From: Icerya purchasi | Taxonomy: Eukaryota; Arthropoda; Insecta; Hemiptera; Monophlebidae | Assembly (NCBI GenBank): GCA_039619475.1 | Contig: CM077116.1 | Span: 151,297,088 to 151,361,087 of the forward strand | Reading direction: 5' to 3' | Length of the DNA: 64,000 nt | In this document: positions 12,691 through 26,400 of the stretch, piece after piece | How positions within the stretch are numbered: position 1 is the stretch's first letter | How the letters are laid out: each line of letters opens with the position of its first letter | The notes under the pieces: generated by a model | What the model was told of the DNA's origin: nothing | Databases searched by the model: none | Seen by the model: only the letters and a program-made list of their open reading frames with translations | Made by a program: the position numbers and the translations under genes

Positions 12691-13363
12691 CATAAAATAA
12701 TTCTCAAGCAAGTTTACATAATATTAGTAAATTGTGACACAAATTATACAAAAGAAAATAAGGAAAGAACGAACTGCTGATCGTTAATTAGGACATCAAG
12801 ATAACGAATGGTAGGAGATGTGGGCCGGGATAAAGGTAATTGGAAATACCCTCTAGAAGAAAGAAGTGTTTAACCATAACAAACAGTGCAATGTTAGCAT
12901 TACTATTTTTTATTTTAATAAAGATGTACTAACTTTAAATACTTACTAAGAAATTTCACTATATCCCAACTCTTATTTCACTTTGGAAGAGGTGTTGAGA
13001 TCGTTGGTGTAGGCGGGGTTATTTGTAAATCTAGCGAAGTAGTGCTTGCCGACTTTTGATTTTCCAAGATCCTTAATATTATTGCCATTGGGTTATGATA
13101 AGACACTTCTTAGTGTGATTTGTTTAGTTGTTCCAGCATGAAACTTCTGCTTTTGGCCCATAGTTTTTTCTGCAGTACCATGCACCAGCTTCAAACGTTA
13201 ATGTGGATCGTTTTGGACTGACCTTTGATATCTAGGGTATAGAAATGTTTCATTCTGAATATAGTTGAAGTATGCTGCTGTATAAAACCACTGTTCGTAT
13301 AGCACTGCATTTGTGGTTGTTTTCTGTATTGCATAGTATTATATTGTATTGTATTGTATATAA

Positions 13364-13396
<33 letters not shown>

Positions 13397-13406
13397 ATTA
13401 TTATTA
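12691..13406. other. Possible LINE ORF1 remnant and (ATT)n microsatellite
   Basis: Minus-strand text near 13080-12970 could be the C-terminal end of an ORF1 belonging to the endonuclease fragment, but no zinc knuckle is visible. A long (ATT)n microsatellite at 13363-13403 abuts the next transposon. Confidence 0.3.
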
Positions 13407-14640
13407 CAGGGACGGATCCAGAATGACCTTGCGGGCAGTGATTATAAAAAGGAAATTGGGGGGGGGGGATTATATAATTACGTAAAATCTTCTACGGTAG
13501 CCCGTAGATTTGAAAAATACCCCTTGTTTTATAAAGAAAATCAAATAGCGGCCTTTATAGAAATTTAAAAATGTTTTAAAAATACGTAATTATTACAATT
13601 TAATTTTATTTTTAGGGTATAAAACCCATCGTACATCGTACCACAATATTTTCACATAAGCTATAAGTAATGCAGCTAGAACTGAGCACCAAACATTTGT
13701 TGTTTTTTTTGTTTTTTTTTTTCATTACATCATTTATAATTATTTACTCTTTCAATCAACTACCCCTCTTATCGCTGTTCCTTTTCTATGGCTATCCATT
13801 TCTCATTCTTTGCACCACGCAATCAACCATATTTTTATTTTGCCTTTCCATATATTCAAATTACATTCGTCTCTTAATTACTTTGGTAAGTTACCTAGTA
13901 AATGACTCATAACTTCCTCTTCAACATTATCAATTTTATTATTAATCCCTTTAGGTCTTATAAAACATAAATTGTCATAGTTCCTAGTCCCATATTTCCC
14001 TTGTCGGTAATCTTATTTTTTCTGTTTTATACCTTAAAAGTTTACTGTAATAAAAAAACATTTTTGGCGACATTTCTTCATTATTGTCCCACCAAGTAGA
14101 ATTCGTTACAAGATTCGCAGATCTCCAATTCGGTAACAAAATTTTTAAACATCTTTTCTGTAGCCTATTAATTTTCCTTAATTCCGTTTTTTTTGCCTCC
14201 CCCCAAATCTCGAGTCCGTATCTAATCCTAGTCTCATTATTAATGAGTCAAAATACAGTCTCTCGTAGTTTTGTAATCCATAACTTGTTTCAATTTGTAT
14301 AACGCCGGCATAGTCTGCCTAATTTTCCTAGCAATGTTGTCTATGTGAACTCTCCAAGTTAACGCCTTATCAAATGTTATTCCCAGGTATTTGAAATTAT
14401 CAGCCGTTTCCAACGGCTCACAACGGCATACTTCCGATCCATAGAGGCAATCTACCTTGTGCAAAACTATTTTAGACACGAACTTTCTAAATCTACTCGG
14501 TGTTCTTACGTACATCACTTTTGATTTTTTGGCATTTATTAATAATTTTTTATCGTTTAAGTTTCTTTGTTATAACAAATTTTTTCATAGAGGCTTTGGT
14601 TCTTTAGGGGGGATGCCCCCGCCCCGTGGATCCGCCACTG
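13407..14640. mobile_element. hAT-like element with TIRs enclosing a LINE fragment
   Basis: The left end CAGGGACGGATCCAG (13407) and the right end read on the minus strand, CAGTGGCGGATCCAC (14640), are imperfect terminal inverted repeats with the CAGNGNCGGATCCA form common in hAT MITEs. Flanking octamers (TATTATTA and ATTACTAT) do not match, perhaps because the left flank is a microsatellite. No transposase is present. The interior carries a minus-strand LINE RT remnant, so this is a non-autonomous element. Confidence 0.65.
13650..14520 (-). pseudogene. Non-LTR RT thumb/C-terminal fragment
   Basis: The minus strand from 14518 encodes VLHKVDCLYGSEV, then NFKYLGITFDKALTWRVHID, then IARKIRQTMPALYKLKQVM. 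It continues in another frame with IRYGLEIWGEAKKTEL and KINRLQKRCLKILL. This is the usual 'YLGi.lD..LtW..Hi' and 'YG...WG......l..lq.r.lk' region of jockey/R1-type RTs. Catalytic blocks are absent, so it is a truncated fragment. Confidence 0.75.
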
Positions 14641-15030
14641 ATTACTATCATTATTATAAAATTGCTAAACCATGTCCTGGTATTTGGATATACAGGAACA
14701 GGTATCTAGAGTAGGATGTACAAATAATATTGTACTAGTCATGATTAGCAGGTAAAGGAAAAAAATACCATTCAGTAAATATAACAACAAAGAAAGTGTT
14801 AACTTGGCAGGTGTGTGGCCCAAATTTAACACACATGCCAGATCTTAACAATATCAATGGTAAACTAACAAACCAAGAGCTTTCATAACAAGGTATCCCC
14901 TGTTTTAAAATTTGCTGTATTTATTTTTGAGTTTTTCATTTCCCTTTGGATTGTACAATATTATACAGACATGATGTATACTAATTTCCTATGTTAGAAC
15001 GGAAGAAATTACTATGGAAATCACTTCAAC

Positions 15031-15091
15031 CAGGGCCGTATCCAGACCAAAATTTCGGGAGGGGCAATATGAAAATATTTTTATAATTATA

Positions 15092-15126
<35 letters not shown>

Positions 15127-15388
15127 CGCGGGGAGGGAGGATCACGAAATATATTTATTTATAAATGGTACGCTAAAGCCTTGTAGTCAATTATTGTATA
15201 TGCAATATTTGAACATTACAATGAAAACAAATAAAAAATAGTCGTTTCAATTTTTTTTTCTTTTGTCAAAAGTTGAAAATAAATAAATTTATTCTGAATT
15301 TCGGTCCATTTAATTCAAGCAGTTATGATTCCGCAGTCATTCAGGGGGAGGGGGTGAACCCAGAAAACCCCCCTCAGATACGGCTCTG
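15031..15388. mobile_element. hAT-type MITE with exact 8-bp TSD
   Basis: A 358-bp non-coding element with ends CAGGGCCGTATCCAG and (minus strand) CAGAGCCGTATCTGA. It is flanked by identical octamers ACTTCAAC at 15023-15030 and 15389-15396, the duplication size of hAT elements. A (TG)n run lies inside at about 15102-15126, and G/C runs lie near both ends. Confidence 0.9.
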
Positions 15389-15392
15389 ACTT

Positions 15393-15396
<4 letters not shown>

Positions 15397-15431
<35 letters not shown>

Positions 15432-17018
15432 ATATTTTTTTTTTAATAAAATCTTATTTTAGCTAAAGTTACATGCATAAAACATGATCAATTGAAAATT
15501 TTAATATAATTCATATTTCTGTTGACAATAAAATAAAATATTAGGCATTCATTTTTTTTTTTTAATTAAATTTAAAATTGTATATTTACGCGAGCTAATA
15601 TTTATTCATCTTCTCATCCACAAATAAAGTTCACGATCAATAAAAAAAACTCGAATCAAAATGATATCAGTGTTTAATATGTTTTTAGTCTGGAAAATTA
15701 AGTCTGTAAGTAACATAACAGTACAACAAGCAAACACAGATAATGATTAAAAACTCTTTTAGAAACTTATCCCCATAATATTAACACACGAATATCTAAT
15801 TTTAACAAGCGTTAAATAATTTATCAAATTTATGAACGTAGAACTCTGTTGCAAATATTGACACATGAATTTAAGTTCTTGACAAAAATGTATAAAGATT
15901 CAAAATGTAAATGTTATTTTTATGAGCATACAGTACAGTTAAATAATTTAAACGTTCTGATCCGAAAAGAAATGAAGGTACCTCTTTATTTGATGTAATG
16001 CCGAAGAACATCGTTCACATTGTTAATACCGGAATTGTTAATATAGCGCCTTGGTTAGCTTCCTTCCACACCGTCATTCGCAATGTCACGTAACATATCT
16101 ACGTGCAAGACTAGACACTCGCGATCAAAACTATCTTCACCGAAAAATAAGTTTTAGATTCATCATTTTTAATAACAAAATTTACCAGTTTATTCAAATG
16201 GGATATAGTTTTCGACTCAAACTTATCAACCTATCGGTGATGTATTATTGTGGTGTCGAGTATTTCCAAAAATTTGTTGTCCGTTATATTCTTCTAGTAT
16301 TTTAAAGTCGTAAAGTGATAGATCACTATTAACACGTTTACGAGCTTTCTTGATTTCTGACATATCGAATAAGTCAGTATTCAATTTTTCAAGTTATCAC
16401 AATAACCTTTACGAAAATAGCTATGATAGGAGCATCAAAGTTTAAACTATGGCATCTCAGTGCTTTCTTTTATTAAGTACCTTCATCTTACATTTATGCG
16501 CCGGTGTCTGAAAGATTTGACGAAAAGCTCCATCTAGTGTTCTTCGTAATTATTTTCTTTAAGAAGTGTCATTGCTGAATGGAATCTTCGCTTATGTCAG
16601 ATCTCCGAATACAATTTTACCTATTGTCCCATCTTTGAGATAGATTGTAGTGTAAATAATAATAAAAAAACATTTACGTGCAATAGTTGCCAACAACTAA
16701 TTGCATAGCAACTGAAGTAATTTTATGATCTATGTTAGGTAGTTTCAAATGCTTTAAACCAAAGAATAAAACTCATCTAATATAAAGTTCAACAACTAGT
16801 AGGTACATTTTTATTTCCCTTTTTTTAAATTACAAAATTACCGTAAATTTTTTATGAAATAATAAACACGAAAATTAATCATCATATTGGTATAATATTT
16901 TTACATAATTTCTGTACAGTATAAATCTTATTTTATTTGCGATCCTTTTTTTGTAATACATTTCAAAAAGTTTTACATTTAAATCACTTTATCTCCGTCC
17001 TTACCTACGAGTCTGTCA
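15397..17018. other. Unassigned spacer with (TA)n
   Basis: A (TA)n microsatellite lies at 15399-15426. The rest is AT-rich and I recognise nothing in it. Confidence 0.35.
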
Positions 17019-17026
17019 CATACAGT

Positions 17027-17334
17027 CAAGGCCATGTCCACGGGGTGGGTTTTGGGGGTTAACCCCCCCCCCATGAGAACTGAAATAGCTTAGGTACTTC
17101 ATTAATATTTTATGCAAAATTTTTTGTTACGAGTATAATCAATAATATATGTAATTTTTATTAATGTGTTTATAAAGGGTAATTCATTTATTTAAATTAT
17201 TAATATATAAATCAAAATGATGGAAATTATTAATAGCATGAATATTAGTGAAAAATTTATTTTTATTTATAAAATAAATATGCGAAGAAAATTTTTAAAA
17301 TCCCCCTCTTTCCAAAATTCTGGGCACGGGCCTG
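17027..17334. mobile_element. hAT-type MITE with exact 8-bp TSD (family also at 37150)
   Basis: A 308-bp non-coding element. Its ends are CAAGGCCATGTCCA and (minus strand) CAGGCCCGTGCCCA, flanked by identical octamers CATACAGT at 17019-17026 and 17335-17342. The interior has a C-run near the left end and AT-rich DNA. The same sequence, with an extra internal stretch, forms the 416-bp insertion at 37150-37565. Confidence 0.9.
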
Positions 17335-17342
17335 CATACAGT

Positions 17343-19073
17343 GAAATTATTATGCGCATACATAATCTACTTGGGTATTAGAAAATATTTGATCTTCACC
17401 CATATTTCAATGCTGTTGCATAATGTTTAGTCAAAATTGCGGTGCTAAGCGCTACGTGAAATTCCCTTTCTGATACTTGAGCACGCGAGTACCACAACTT
17501 TCACCAACTCTACGAAAGGCGAAAGAATATAGAAGTGGTAAATATGGAGTAAATCAATTTACTGAGCAAGATATAAGAATTAATGCAGGAAAACTGCATA
17601 CAGTTAAATAAAGAAATATAAATAGAATATTATTTGAGAAGGGCATAGAGATACATTAGTTATTGTTTAGCGAAACAAGGAAGAGGGAACAAAGCGACCA
17701 AAACTACAAAATGGATGAATAAAATGCTCTTAGGAAACTGAAGAGGAAAAATAAAACTTCTAAATAAGAAATTAAGTAATTAGTTGCTGTAGGAAGAACA
17801 AAACGACAGGTAACAAAATAAAAAGTAAGATTATGTAAAATTAAGAAATTGAACAAGTTATTCATAGATCTGTACGTGTGGTTGCATAAAAGATACGAAG
17901 ATAGTTTAACATGTGTGGAAGAAATTACCGTTAAGTGGCACGCAAAATTTATTCATTAAGTGACTCGATATTTTAATTTGTGTTGTAAAACATCGGTTTT
18001 TTTTTCTTTAAAAAAAAAAAAAAAAAAGTATTTTAGTTATAATAGTGCACTTGCAGGATCCGATTTAAATGGTTATCGAGTTATCCCCGTTATTTAAAGG
18101 GGAAAAAAACTAGGTACTCAAAATAAGCTGAAGTTAAGATATGAAATCAGAATTCTTTAAGATTATTTTATAACAAAAATTAATATAAAAGCAAAAGACA
18201 CGACAATATTAATAAATTACAAATTTTACAAAAAAGTGGCTTCTGAAAATAAGAGGAACTAAAATGAAACGTGCTATTTACAAAAAAAAAAAAAAAAAAA
18301 AAACAATTTTTTCGTGCACACTACTGATATGATTTATTGCTGCGAAATTTAAACTTCTTTTGTACAGACACGGACTCTATGGAGCTTGAGTCTATCCAGC
18401 CCCCTCCCCTGAAAGTTAATTTGGCAAGACCTAATTCTCTTCAAAAATGTCAACCAAAATACGTCAAATTTCACGAAAATAAAAAATTTCGGTACTGCAA
18501 ACTACGGGAAAGGAAATTAACAACAATTCAACAGAAACTTTATCTCATTTAAAACTGCAAAAGAATTTTATCAACAGATTTGTATTAAAACATTTGATGT
18601 AATGATATAGGATATAGTATAAACCGATCTTTGTCGGATGTATTAATAACTTGATTTTAAATGCAGAAAACTTTAAGTGTATAAACAAGTTTTTGTGATT
18701 TCTCCGAGCACTTTACAGGTACATTAATGAAGAACGTATAGTTTTACAGCTAAATATGTTTGTTAATTAGCCTTAAAATTAAAACTAAAAACACCGACAG
18801 TACGGAAGCTGTAATTTTCTTTCTTAAAAATAATTCACAAATAGCAGATACAGTTTCAGAACTTATAAAATTTATACGTATTCTTCTGGCAATTCCTGTG
18901 ACAACAGTTACACTCTTAAATTCCGGGTACAATATACTTAAATATTGATTTTTCTACTTTGCATCTATATTTGTTAGTTATATTTCTCGTTTATTTTACA
19001 TTTGCTTTTTAAATTTAATTTATATGTATAAACTTGTAGTTTGTCGGCTTGTATATAGTAAATCCCAACTTTA
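17343..19073. other. Unassigned spacer
   Basis: AT-rich sequence with A-runs at 18011-18027 and 18283-18303. Nothing is recognised. Confidence 0.35.
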
Positions 19074-19081
19074 TATATACA

Positions 19082-19331
19082 CAGGGGCGCAACAACGTAA
19101 CATTGTGAGTGAGTGCTCAAATGTCGATTACTAGAAACGATAAAAAAAAAAACAAAAAAAAAACGGATAACAACTTTTCCAAAATTACAAATGTGGTGCC
19201 AGTTTTAAGTATATTCAATTTTCATTAGTTATTTTAAACAGTCCAAATACGATCTTCCGATAATTTGATTATGTAGAGTCAATAAGTGTTAAATTAAAAC
19301 GGGGTGCCCATCACAACTTGTTACGCCGTTA
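19082..19331. mobile_element. Probable hAT-type MITE
   Basis: The left end CAGGGGCGCAACAAC and the right end read on the minus strand, TAACGGCGTAACAAG, are imperfect terminal inverted repeats. Flanking octamers TATATACA (19074-19081) and TAAATACA (19332-19339) match at 7 of 8 positions. There is no coding content. Confidence 0.5.
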
Positions 19332-20184
19332 TAAATACATAATATAAGCTTTTTAATAAGATTTTTTCGTGAGGTAAGGTGCTATGAAGACTAAACATTT
19401 TTCATACATCGAAATACGGCACTTTAATTTCGTTTTAAATAACTTTGGTAATTTTATTTCAACGTTGTTTTTTCACGGTGCATAAAAATATTTAATTGCA
19501 ATTTTAATTTTACCCGCGCATTTATTTCTTCAAACTATAAATTTTTTCTTTTATTTATATTTTCTTTTTTATCGTGTTTGTTTTGTACTCGAAAGAAAAC
19601 TACCCGGTTAACGATTTCAATTAAAATTACGATATTTTTACCCTTCTCTATTTTTATTTTTAGCCATCACACGAATATTTTCCAACACCTATGCTTCTGC
19701 CACGTCAGTATTACGCAATTCTGTAAGTGGCGGTACGTATTTTAACATTTTCCAAACAAACTAGTATATTTCGTATAACCTGTTATAATTTTATCGTCCA
19801 TACTATAATATTTAAAAAGTGAAAAAAAAAAAAAAAATCATACATAATCATAACACACATTTAAAACGGTATAGGTCGAACAGCAGGAACAAATAGAGCA
19901 CGTTAAAAAATCGAGCATGCATTCGGACATCTTGATAAACAATTTCAAAGTAACTAACGAAAACTTCAAAATGTTGCGCATGCGCTCTAGGCGTCATAGC
20001 GTTTGCTCTAGACACTTGTAACGTCTCGTGAACTTAGAAGCGATGAGAAGTAATTGTTTATTTTTCACGGTTAAGAAATAGCAGATAAAGTATTTTTTCC
20101 TCCGTACAAATACGGTTCATTTTACATTTACTCACAGTATTTGTTACTGAAGTACAATGATCGATAAATGCCGTGTTTTTAAAA
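19332..20184 (+). promoter_or_regulatory. 5' flank and likely promoter/5'UTR of the Pvf-like gene
   Basis: This stretch precedes the Pvf start codon. It contains a palindromic TGCGCATGCGC at 19975-19985 and a locally CpG-richer stretch (about 19900-20040). I cannot place the transcription start, and an upstream untranslated exon is possible. Confidence 0.4.
19975..19985. promoter_or_regulatory. NRF-1/Ewg-type palindrome
   Basis: TGCGCATGCGC is a perfect match to the core bound by NRF-1 (Ewg in flies). It lies 200 bp upstream of the Pvf ATG in an otherwise AT-rich region where such a sequence is rare by chance. Binding is an inference. Confidence 0.4.
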
Positions 20185-20433
20185 ATGGTTGCAATAAATA
20201 AATTTATTTCATCTTGGATAGTGATTTATTTATATTTTATCATTACCGATTCGGTTTACATTTCAGTATCTGTCGTTTCTAATAATGGTATAATTAATAA
20301 TATTAGCGGTGAAATTAGTTTAGACATAATTTATGACAACTATGAAACGTCTGATTTGTTGGTAACTCCATCCGTAACGAACACCGCTGTGTTCAATGAA
20401 AGCGAATTATCTGCAGCCTTTTTGCCTTTAAAG
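20185..20433 (+). CDS. Pvf: Pvf-like exon 1: signal peptide and acidic N-terminus
   Basis: The ATG at 20185 opens 83 codons. The hydrophobic stretch FISSWIVIYLYFIITDSVYI is a good signal peptide or anchor. The exon ends AAG|GTATAG in phase 0. No in-frame ATG lies closer upstream. Confidence 0.85.
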
Positions 20434-23400
20434 GTATAGTTTTATATGATCATTTTAGCCTCAGTTGAACGTTTCGCATTGGGCGTGTTTTTATTTTAAC
20501 ATAAAATTCTGTGCGTGATTTTTGTTCTTTTTCTTTTTTTTGGTTTTCGTAATAATTATTGATCATGATTTATTTTAATACAGCGCAAACCATTTTTGAG
20601 TCTAATTTAAACAATACGCATGAGTGTTTTCAAATAATTCTAATATGGAAAGTAATGTTGAATTGACAAACGTGAGAAGCATGTAATTAAAAATAACTTT
20701 AATAGTTTGAAATAATCTGAAATATTGGGAGCTGTTTATTATGTAATAATACATAATTGTAATAATATCGAAAGTATTTTGCGAAGTACAGAATAACGAT
20801 CACAACTTTTTGTCACAAATTTTATGTCATTAATAAATATTTGCAAAATAATTTCAGAACGGGTTTAGTTTCCATTTATTATTTTTTTTTTTTTTACCAA
20901 CTTTCCTTATCCTTTTAAATTGAATAATAATTATAAGAAGTTGGAAAATTGGAATTTTCACGTTATTTACTTTGAAATTTTTAGTGTAAATATTACCAAC
21001 TTTATACCATGGTCAAGTAGTAACATATTTTTGGAAAAAAACATCCGTACAATATTTTATTTTTTTGTTTTTCCACCGATAATAGATTGTCGAGTTTGAA
21101 TAAAATTCGGTTAAATGATTATTCGGTTTTTGATGATCGAGTGTTTTTTAAGTCATTAAAATACTTCATGCACTGAGATTTTACATGGTACAAAATTCGG
21201 CAAAAATTAATGAATGAACATGACACATCTTTCGAAAAACTGAAAACTGTCGGTAAAGTTTATGTGTGCCTGTTATTTAACGAGGTTTTCAAGTGTACGT
21301 TGCCTTTACCGGATGCACTTAAACTATTAATTGAAATGAAATTGCTTGCTTTTATTAATACGTAATGTGTACATACAGAGACTGCCTACGTATTGTTTTA
21401 CAAGTTTGACAGGATATTTTTTATTTTTCAGAAAATCAGGGAAAATCAGGACACAGTCAACGATAATGTTCCGATGAAAATAGGAAAAAATCCATTTATT
21501 CGACATTTTAAGGAGAGGTTAGATCGTTTAAGTAAGGACTTAGATGAACGTTTAAAACCGACTGCTTCACCGGTTAATGCGTTATTATCCCCAGCCGCTC
21601 TTAATCTCAAAAGATCTTCACCACCAGTGCATAATAATGGTAGATCTTAATTTAATATTTTCCCGAAATATTCAAAAAACTTATTTTTTAAACTATTAAT
21701 ATTGTACGCAATTTTGTTCAAGCTAGTGCAGATACTGTGCAATCGATGGCGATTAGTTATTTTCATCAAATGTTTCGAGAAGTTGTCTGCAAAGAGCCTA
21801 AAGCAAAGGTAATTAAAGTTAAAGATATTTATTCCGATGTTCACAAAACTTACTTACCATCTTGCATTGTATTACATCGGTGTTCGGAAGATACGGGATG
21901 CTGCAGTGATATTACCAAAAAGTGTTCTCCGTCTAAAACCCAGGAGGTTACATTTTATTTCACGGTCAATGTAAGTATAATACGCATTTATGATACTTTA
22001 TTAAAAATAATCTCTACAGGGCTGTATTATATCCTGTTTCATCTTAAATATAACTTAATCCTATAGTGGCAGTAACACACTAAAATCGTTTAATTTTCGG
22101 TTTACATTTGAGAGATTATTTTTAAATCGTATAAGAGAGAAATCAGATATGGAAAGTATACCGATGTTTATGTTAATCACGTTTTTACTAATTGTTTGCA
22201 TACTTATTCGTAATTTCCTTAAGCCGCTATTCAACAAATTAAGGTTAATAATAAGAGTGTGTAAGAGCTAGGTCATTATTTCTTTTTACTTTTACGTTTT
22301 TTATTCCATTTTATTCGCTTCGAAAATTAGTGTATTGCCGTATGTTCAGATTTTGTTAAAAAAAAAACATTTCTAATTACCATTGTCAATGTTAATTAAA
22401 ATAAGTTTATATACGGTCGTTTAAAGTTGTGTAAATTGATACAGTTTTTATAATTCTCTATACAACATTGAACTGTTCAAAATTTTTAGCGAAAAAAAGT
22501 TTTATTCTTACCTTAAATGAATTCCACGTATCAAATCAAGTATATAAAAAAAAAAAAAAAAAACACTTCACGGCATATTGAAATAATAAGCTATATATAG
22601 AAAAAATGTAATTATTATTTTTTAATTTAACAATTCTATTTTCTCTTTGTGTAATTGAGTGATTGCATCCAAATGTTCTTCTGATTTCGATTCATCTGGA
22701 AGAAAAATCGTTGAACCTTTTTTAATGCGAAATTACGACGTTTATACCCTTTATACCAGCAACTATACCATGTTTCCAAAGATAATATTCCTTTAATTTA
22801 CTAACCTGACTGAACATTGTTTTCACTTGTTCGCGTGCGGTAACACTGCAAGATCGCCAATAAATGTCAAATATCTTGGAATTTACTTGTGCGTTAATTT
22901 AGAAGAAAGATATCGCTATATTAGGTCAATTAAATTACATATTTCATTACTTTTAAATCAGTTTAGTTACAAAAATAATTTTTATCATTATTTGGCAGAT
23001 AATTTTCGCAAGCTCGGTTAACTTGTAAAATTACCTAAACTATATTTGAAGTGTAACTCTTATGTTTTACAAAATAAACAAAAATTTAACATTTCGCTTG
23101 TTCGCGGCAAAACTTAATTTTTCGGTGACAATAGAACTCAGATTCTTTCTTTCAATAAATACCACATTTGAATATAACTTTGACACATTTTCTCCTCTTT
23201 TTCAATTTATCACCTGCCACACTGAACTAAAAATATCTTATATGACATGTCATTACAAAAACACTTTTCCCAAATAACTTACTGCATTGAAAAAAAGGAG
23301 GACACCTATGCATAAAATTTGTATTTAAACGTGGTATTTAATGAAAAGAGAAATGTGAATTCTCTCTTCACCGAAAAATTTAGTTTCACCATGAGCAAAC

Positions 23401-26400
23401 AAAACATCGAATATGTGTTTATTAAGACATAAGGCGAGAGTTCATTTGTAAAAACGTTTTATTAAACAGTGATAATAAATGTTTCCGTAACTAAACTGAT
23501 TTAAGTAGTCAAATTATTTGTGTACGCACGCACGTGAGTATGTATTTTGATAACCCATTTTTTGTATACTGTTACGCGGTTTTAACCGATCAGAGTTATA
23601 TCGAAGGATTTCAAGAAGATTTGTATTCCTGATGATGCTAATCGAGCTTTAATTATTACAATTTCGTCCAGTTTCTCTTTTTGTTATTTCTTCTGATGCT
23701 TGTCTTCTAGTAATATCAATAAAAGTAACTAAACTCCAATTGTTAGTCAAAAATTAAATTCATATTTATTAGAATTTGGCATCCCCTGATAAATACCATT
23801 AGCGCTAATAACAGTATATAAACGCAGAAATTCATAAATTAAATATGTTATCCCATGTAATTGTTTTCCTTTTTGATTTTATTAAATGCAAATTTATTTA
23901 TTTTCCGCTGTTAGAAGCTTCTGTTATTAATTTATATTTATAAATAAAAACATGTAAGCGCTTAGTTTTATTCGCATATTTTTTATAAAACGTTTTATTA
24001 ACTTCACTGCTCACTCTATGTTGTGTATTTTTGATTTTTTTTCCGAGAAAGAAATTTAAATTCAAAAACTGAAATTAGTTTTTCATTAACGTAGTATATT
24101 GTATTATAATAAACAGTCCTGAGTTGAAATCCGAGTTTATGCTTTTTAACAGCGGAGAATAAAATAATTTTCATCTAATAAAATCAAAAAGGAAAATAAA
24201 TAATTGGGATAACACATTCAGTTTCTGAATTTCTATGTTTATATATTGTTATTAGCGCTTCTTCTTCTTCGTATAATCGTCAAACACAGAGATTCGGATG
24301 AAATTAAAATTAACATTAAAATAAAAATAAAAATAATATACATTATTATAAGGTAATTTGTAATCGTTTCAGCCAATCTAAGGCGTCGTTTTTTACGTCA
24401 TGTATATCTTTTAAATACAACTAACCCGAAGAAAAGACTGGATATTCTTCGACAATGTGCTGCATTGTTTGACGAGGGCTTCCGCAACAGCAGCCAGGCG
24501 ATTCCCTAAAGCCCCACTTGTACATCATATAGCCGCATCTGCCATGTCCCGTCCTTATCCTATTTAACATCTTCCATTCCCTTCTTGATAAGCCCATTCC
24601 CCTTTCCGTGGATCTTTTATTAACCAGAAATTTCTTATGTTATTCTTGTCCAGCTCCCACGCTATTTTCCATTTCTCTAGCCTTTCTTTTGGGATCTCTG
24701 TATTTGTGCTGCAAGTTTTCAGAGAGATGTTCTTGACTTTAAACGCTGAACAGGCGCAGTACTTATTTTCACGGAAATCGGGAGACTTTGGTTCTAGTTA
24801 AATTTTTTCCAGCCCCTAGTTAGTGCGTTTTTTCTTCTTGTATATTCGGAGGAGGTATATTGGCTGAAATCGGTAGCCACTGTACAGATGTTGATTTTAG
24901 CGAACCAGATATTGTACGATAAACTTCATTTAAAACTACATCAACTTTTTTTTACTGTGAGTGCTATTGTACCACACAGAGGAGCAATATTCGGCAGCTG
25001 AGAACACCAATGCTAGTGTGGAAGTCCGCAGCACCCTTGCCCTTGCACACCAGCATGAGCTGGTTAAACTTTTTTATTAGGTTTACTCGGGTTTTTAGCT
25101 GTTTAGATAAGTTTTCCAAATATTTGTTGTAAGTAAGCGAACGATCCAGTGTGACACCGAGATATTTAAAAAATTTATAGTTTTTAAGCCGAACAACACC
25201 TTTAAAAACAACGGAAGCGCTAATAGCATTCATCAGGGAATGCCTAATTTTGATAAATATGAATTTAATTTCTTACTAACGATTTCAGAGAAAAGTACAG
25301 GGTGCGGCAGCATAACTTTCTTTTTTAAAATGCTCCACTTTTTTTCTACTAAATTTTTTAAAGAAATAATAACAGAAAATCGAAATAACATATTCTAGAT
25401 CCCCCATCGGGGCAATATGTATGCTTCTTCCCTTGCAGTTTTATTTCGATTTCCTGTTATTATTTCTTTAACAAATTCAGTAGAAAAAAAGTGGCGCATT
25501 TTAAAAAAGGAAGTTATGCTGCCGCACCCTGTATAAACGGTTACTGCACAAGCGGTTTTAGTTAATTTTATTGATATCATTAAAAGTCAAGCATCGGATG
25601 AAGTAACAAAAAGAGAACCTGGACGAAACCGTAACAATTAAAGCTCGATTAGCATCAGGAGAACAAATCTTCTCAAAAACCTTTGATATAATTCTGATCG
25701 GTTAAAACTGTAACAGTATATAGAAGTGAGTTATCAAGTCTGGTGATTAATGTAATAATTATTTCAGCAAACTCTAAGTGCACGAGTACTTTTTATCGTT
25801 GAATTAGATGTTTTTTTTTTAAATTTTTACTTTAAAAATATGGACAAACGTGTATATATTGTGTTTTGTACATCGTAAATACACATATTATATTTAAGCA
25901 GAAAATCAGATTGCGAGAATCCATAGACATGATGCGGAAAAATTTAATGTTTGATTGCGTTATTAAATCTCCATCGCTCATATTAAACTGCGATGATTTT
26001 CTAAATATGACGTTATTTATTATTATTGACGACGTGTAATTTATTAATAATTTTGTAGCAGTTTGTCGAAATACAAGGAAAAATTGGAAATATAACTATT
26101 TACGAGCCGTTGACGTTCGTTAATCATACGGTCTGTAAATGTCGAGCAACTGAGGAGAGCTCTATGCCACGTGATGAAGACAGGCCGAGTTCAAATTTTG
26201 TTTTTACCGTTCCAGATCGTTTTGATTATTCGCCCAGGTAAAAATTTTATTTGCAAGTATAACTTTAACTGATATAAGACGAAAAAGATGTTCAGAATTT
26301 ATTAAAGACACATTGTAGCACATTAGATTTTTGTAAATCAACGCGTAAAAAATTAACAACCCAAGTATTGCGTTGTTAATTTCAAAAATATTCTTTTCGT

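Larger units (their letters stand above)
20434..26058 (+). other. Pvf-like introns 1-3
   Basis: Intron 1 is 20434-21431, intron 2 is 21640-21731 and intron 3 is 21971-26058. Introns 1 and 2 carry no recognised element. Intron 3 holds the inverted repeats, RT fragment and MITE listed separately. No other coding exon was needed to keep phase. Confidence 0.8.

Noticed and set aside
18337..18552. 71-codon open frame as a gene
   Set aside because: It has no domain, splice partner or conserved neighbour, and it lies in AT-rich spacer.
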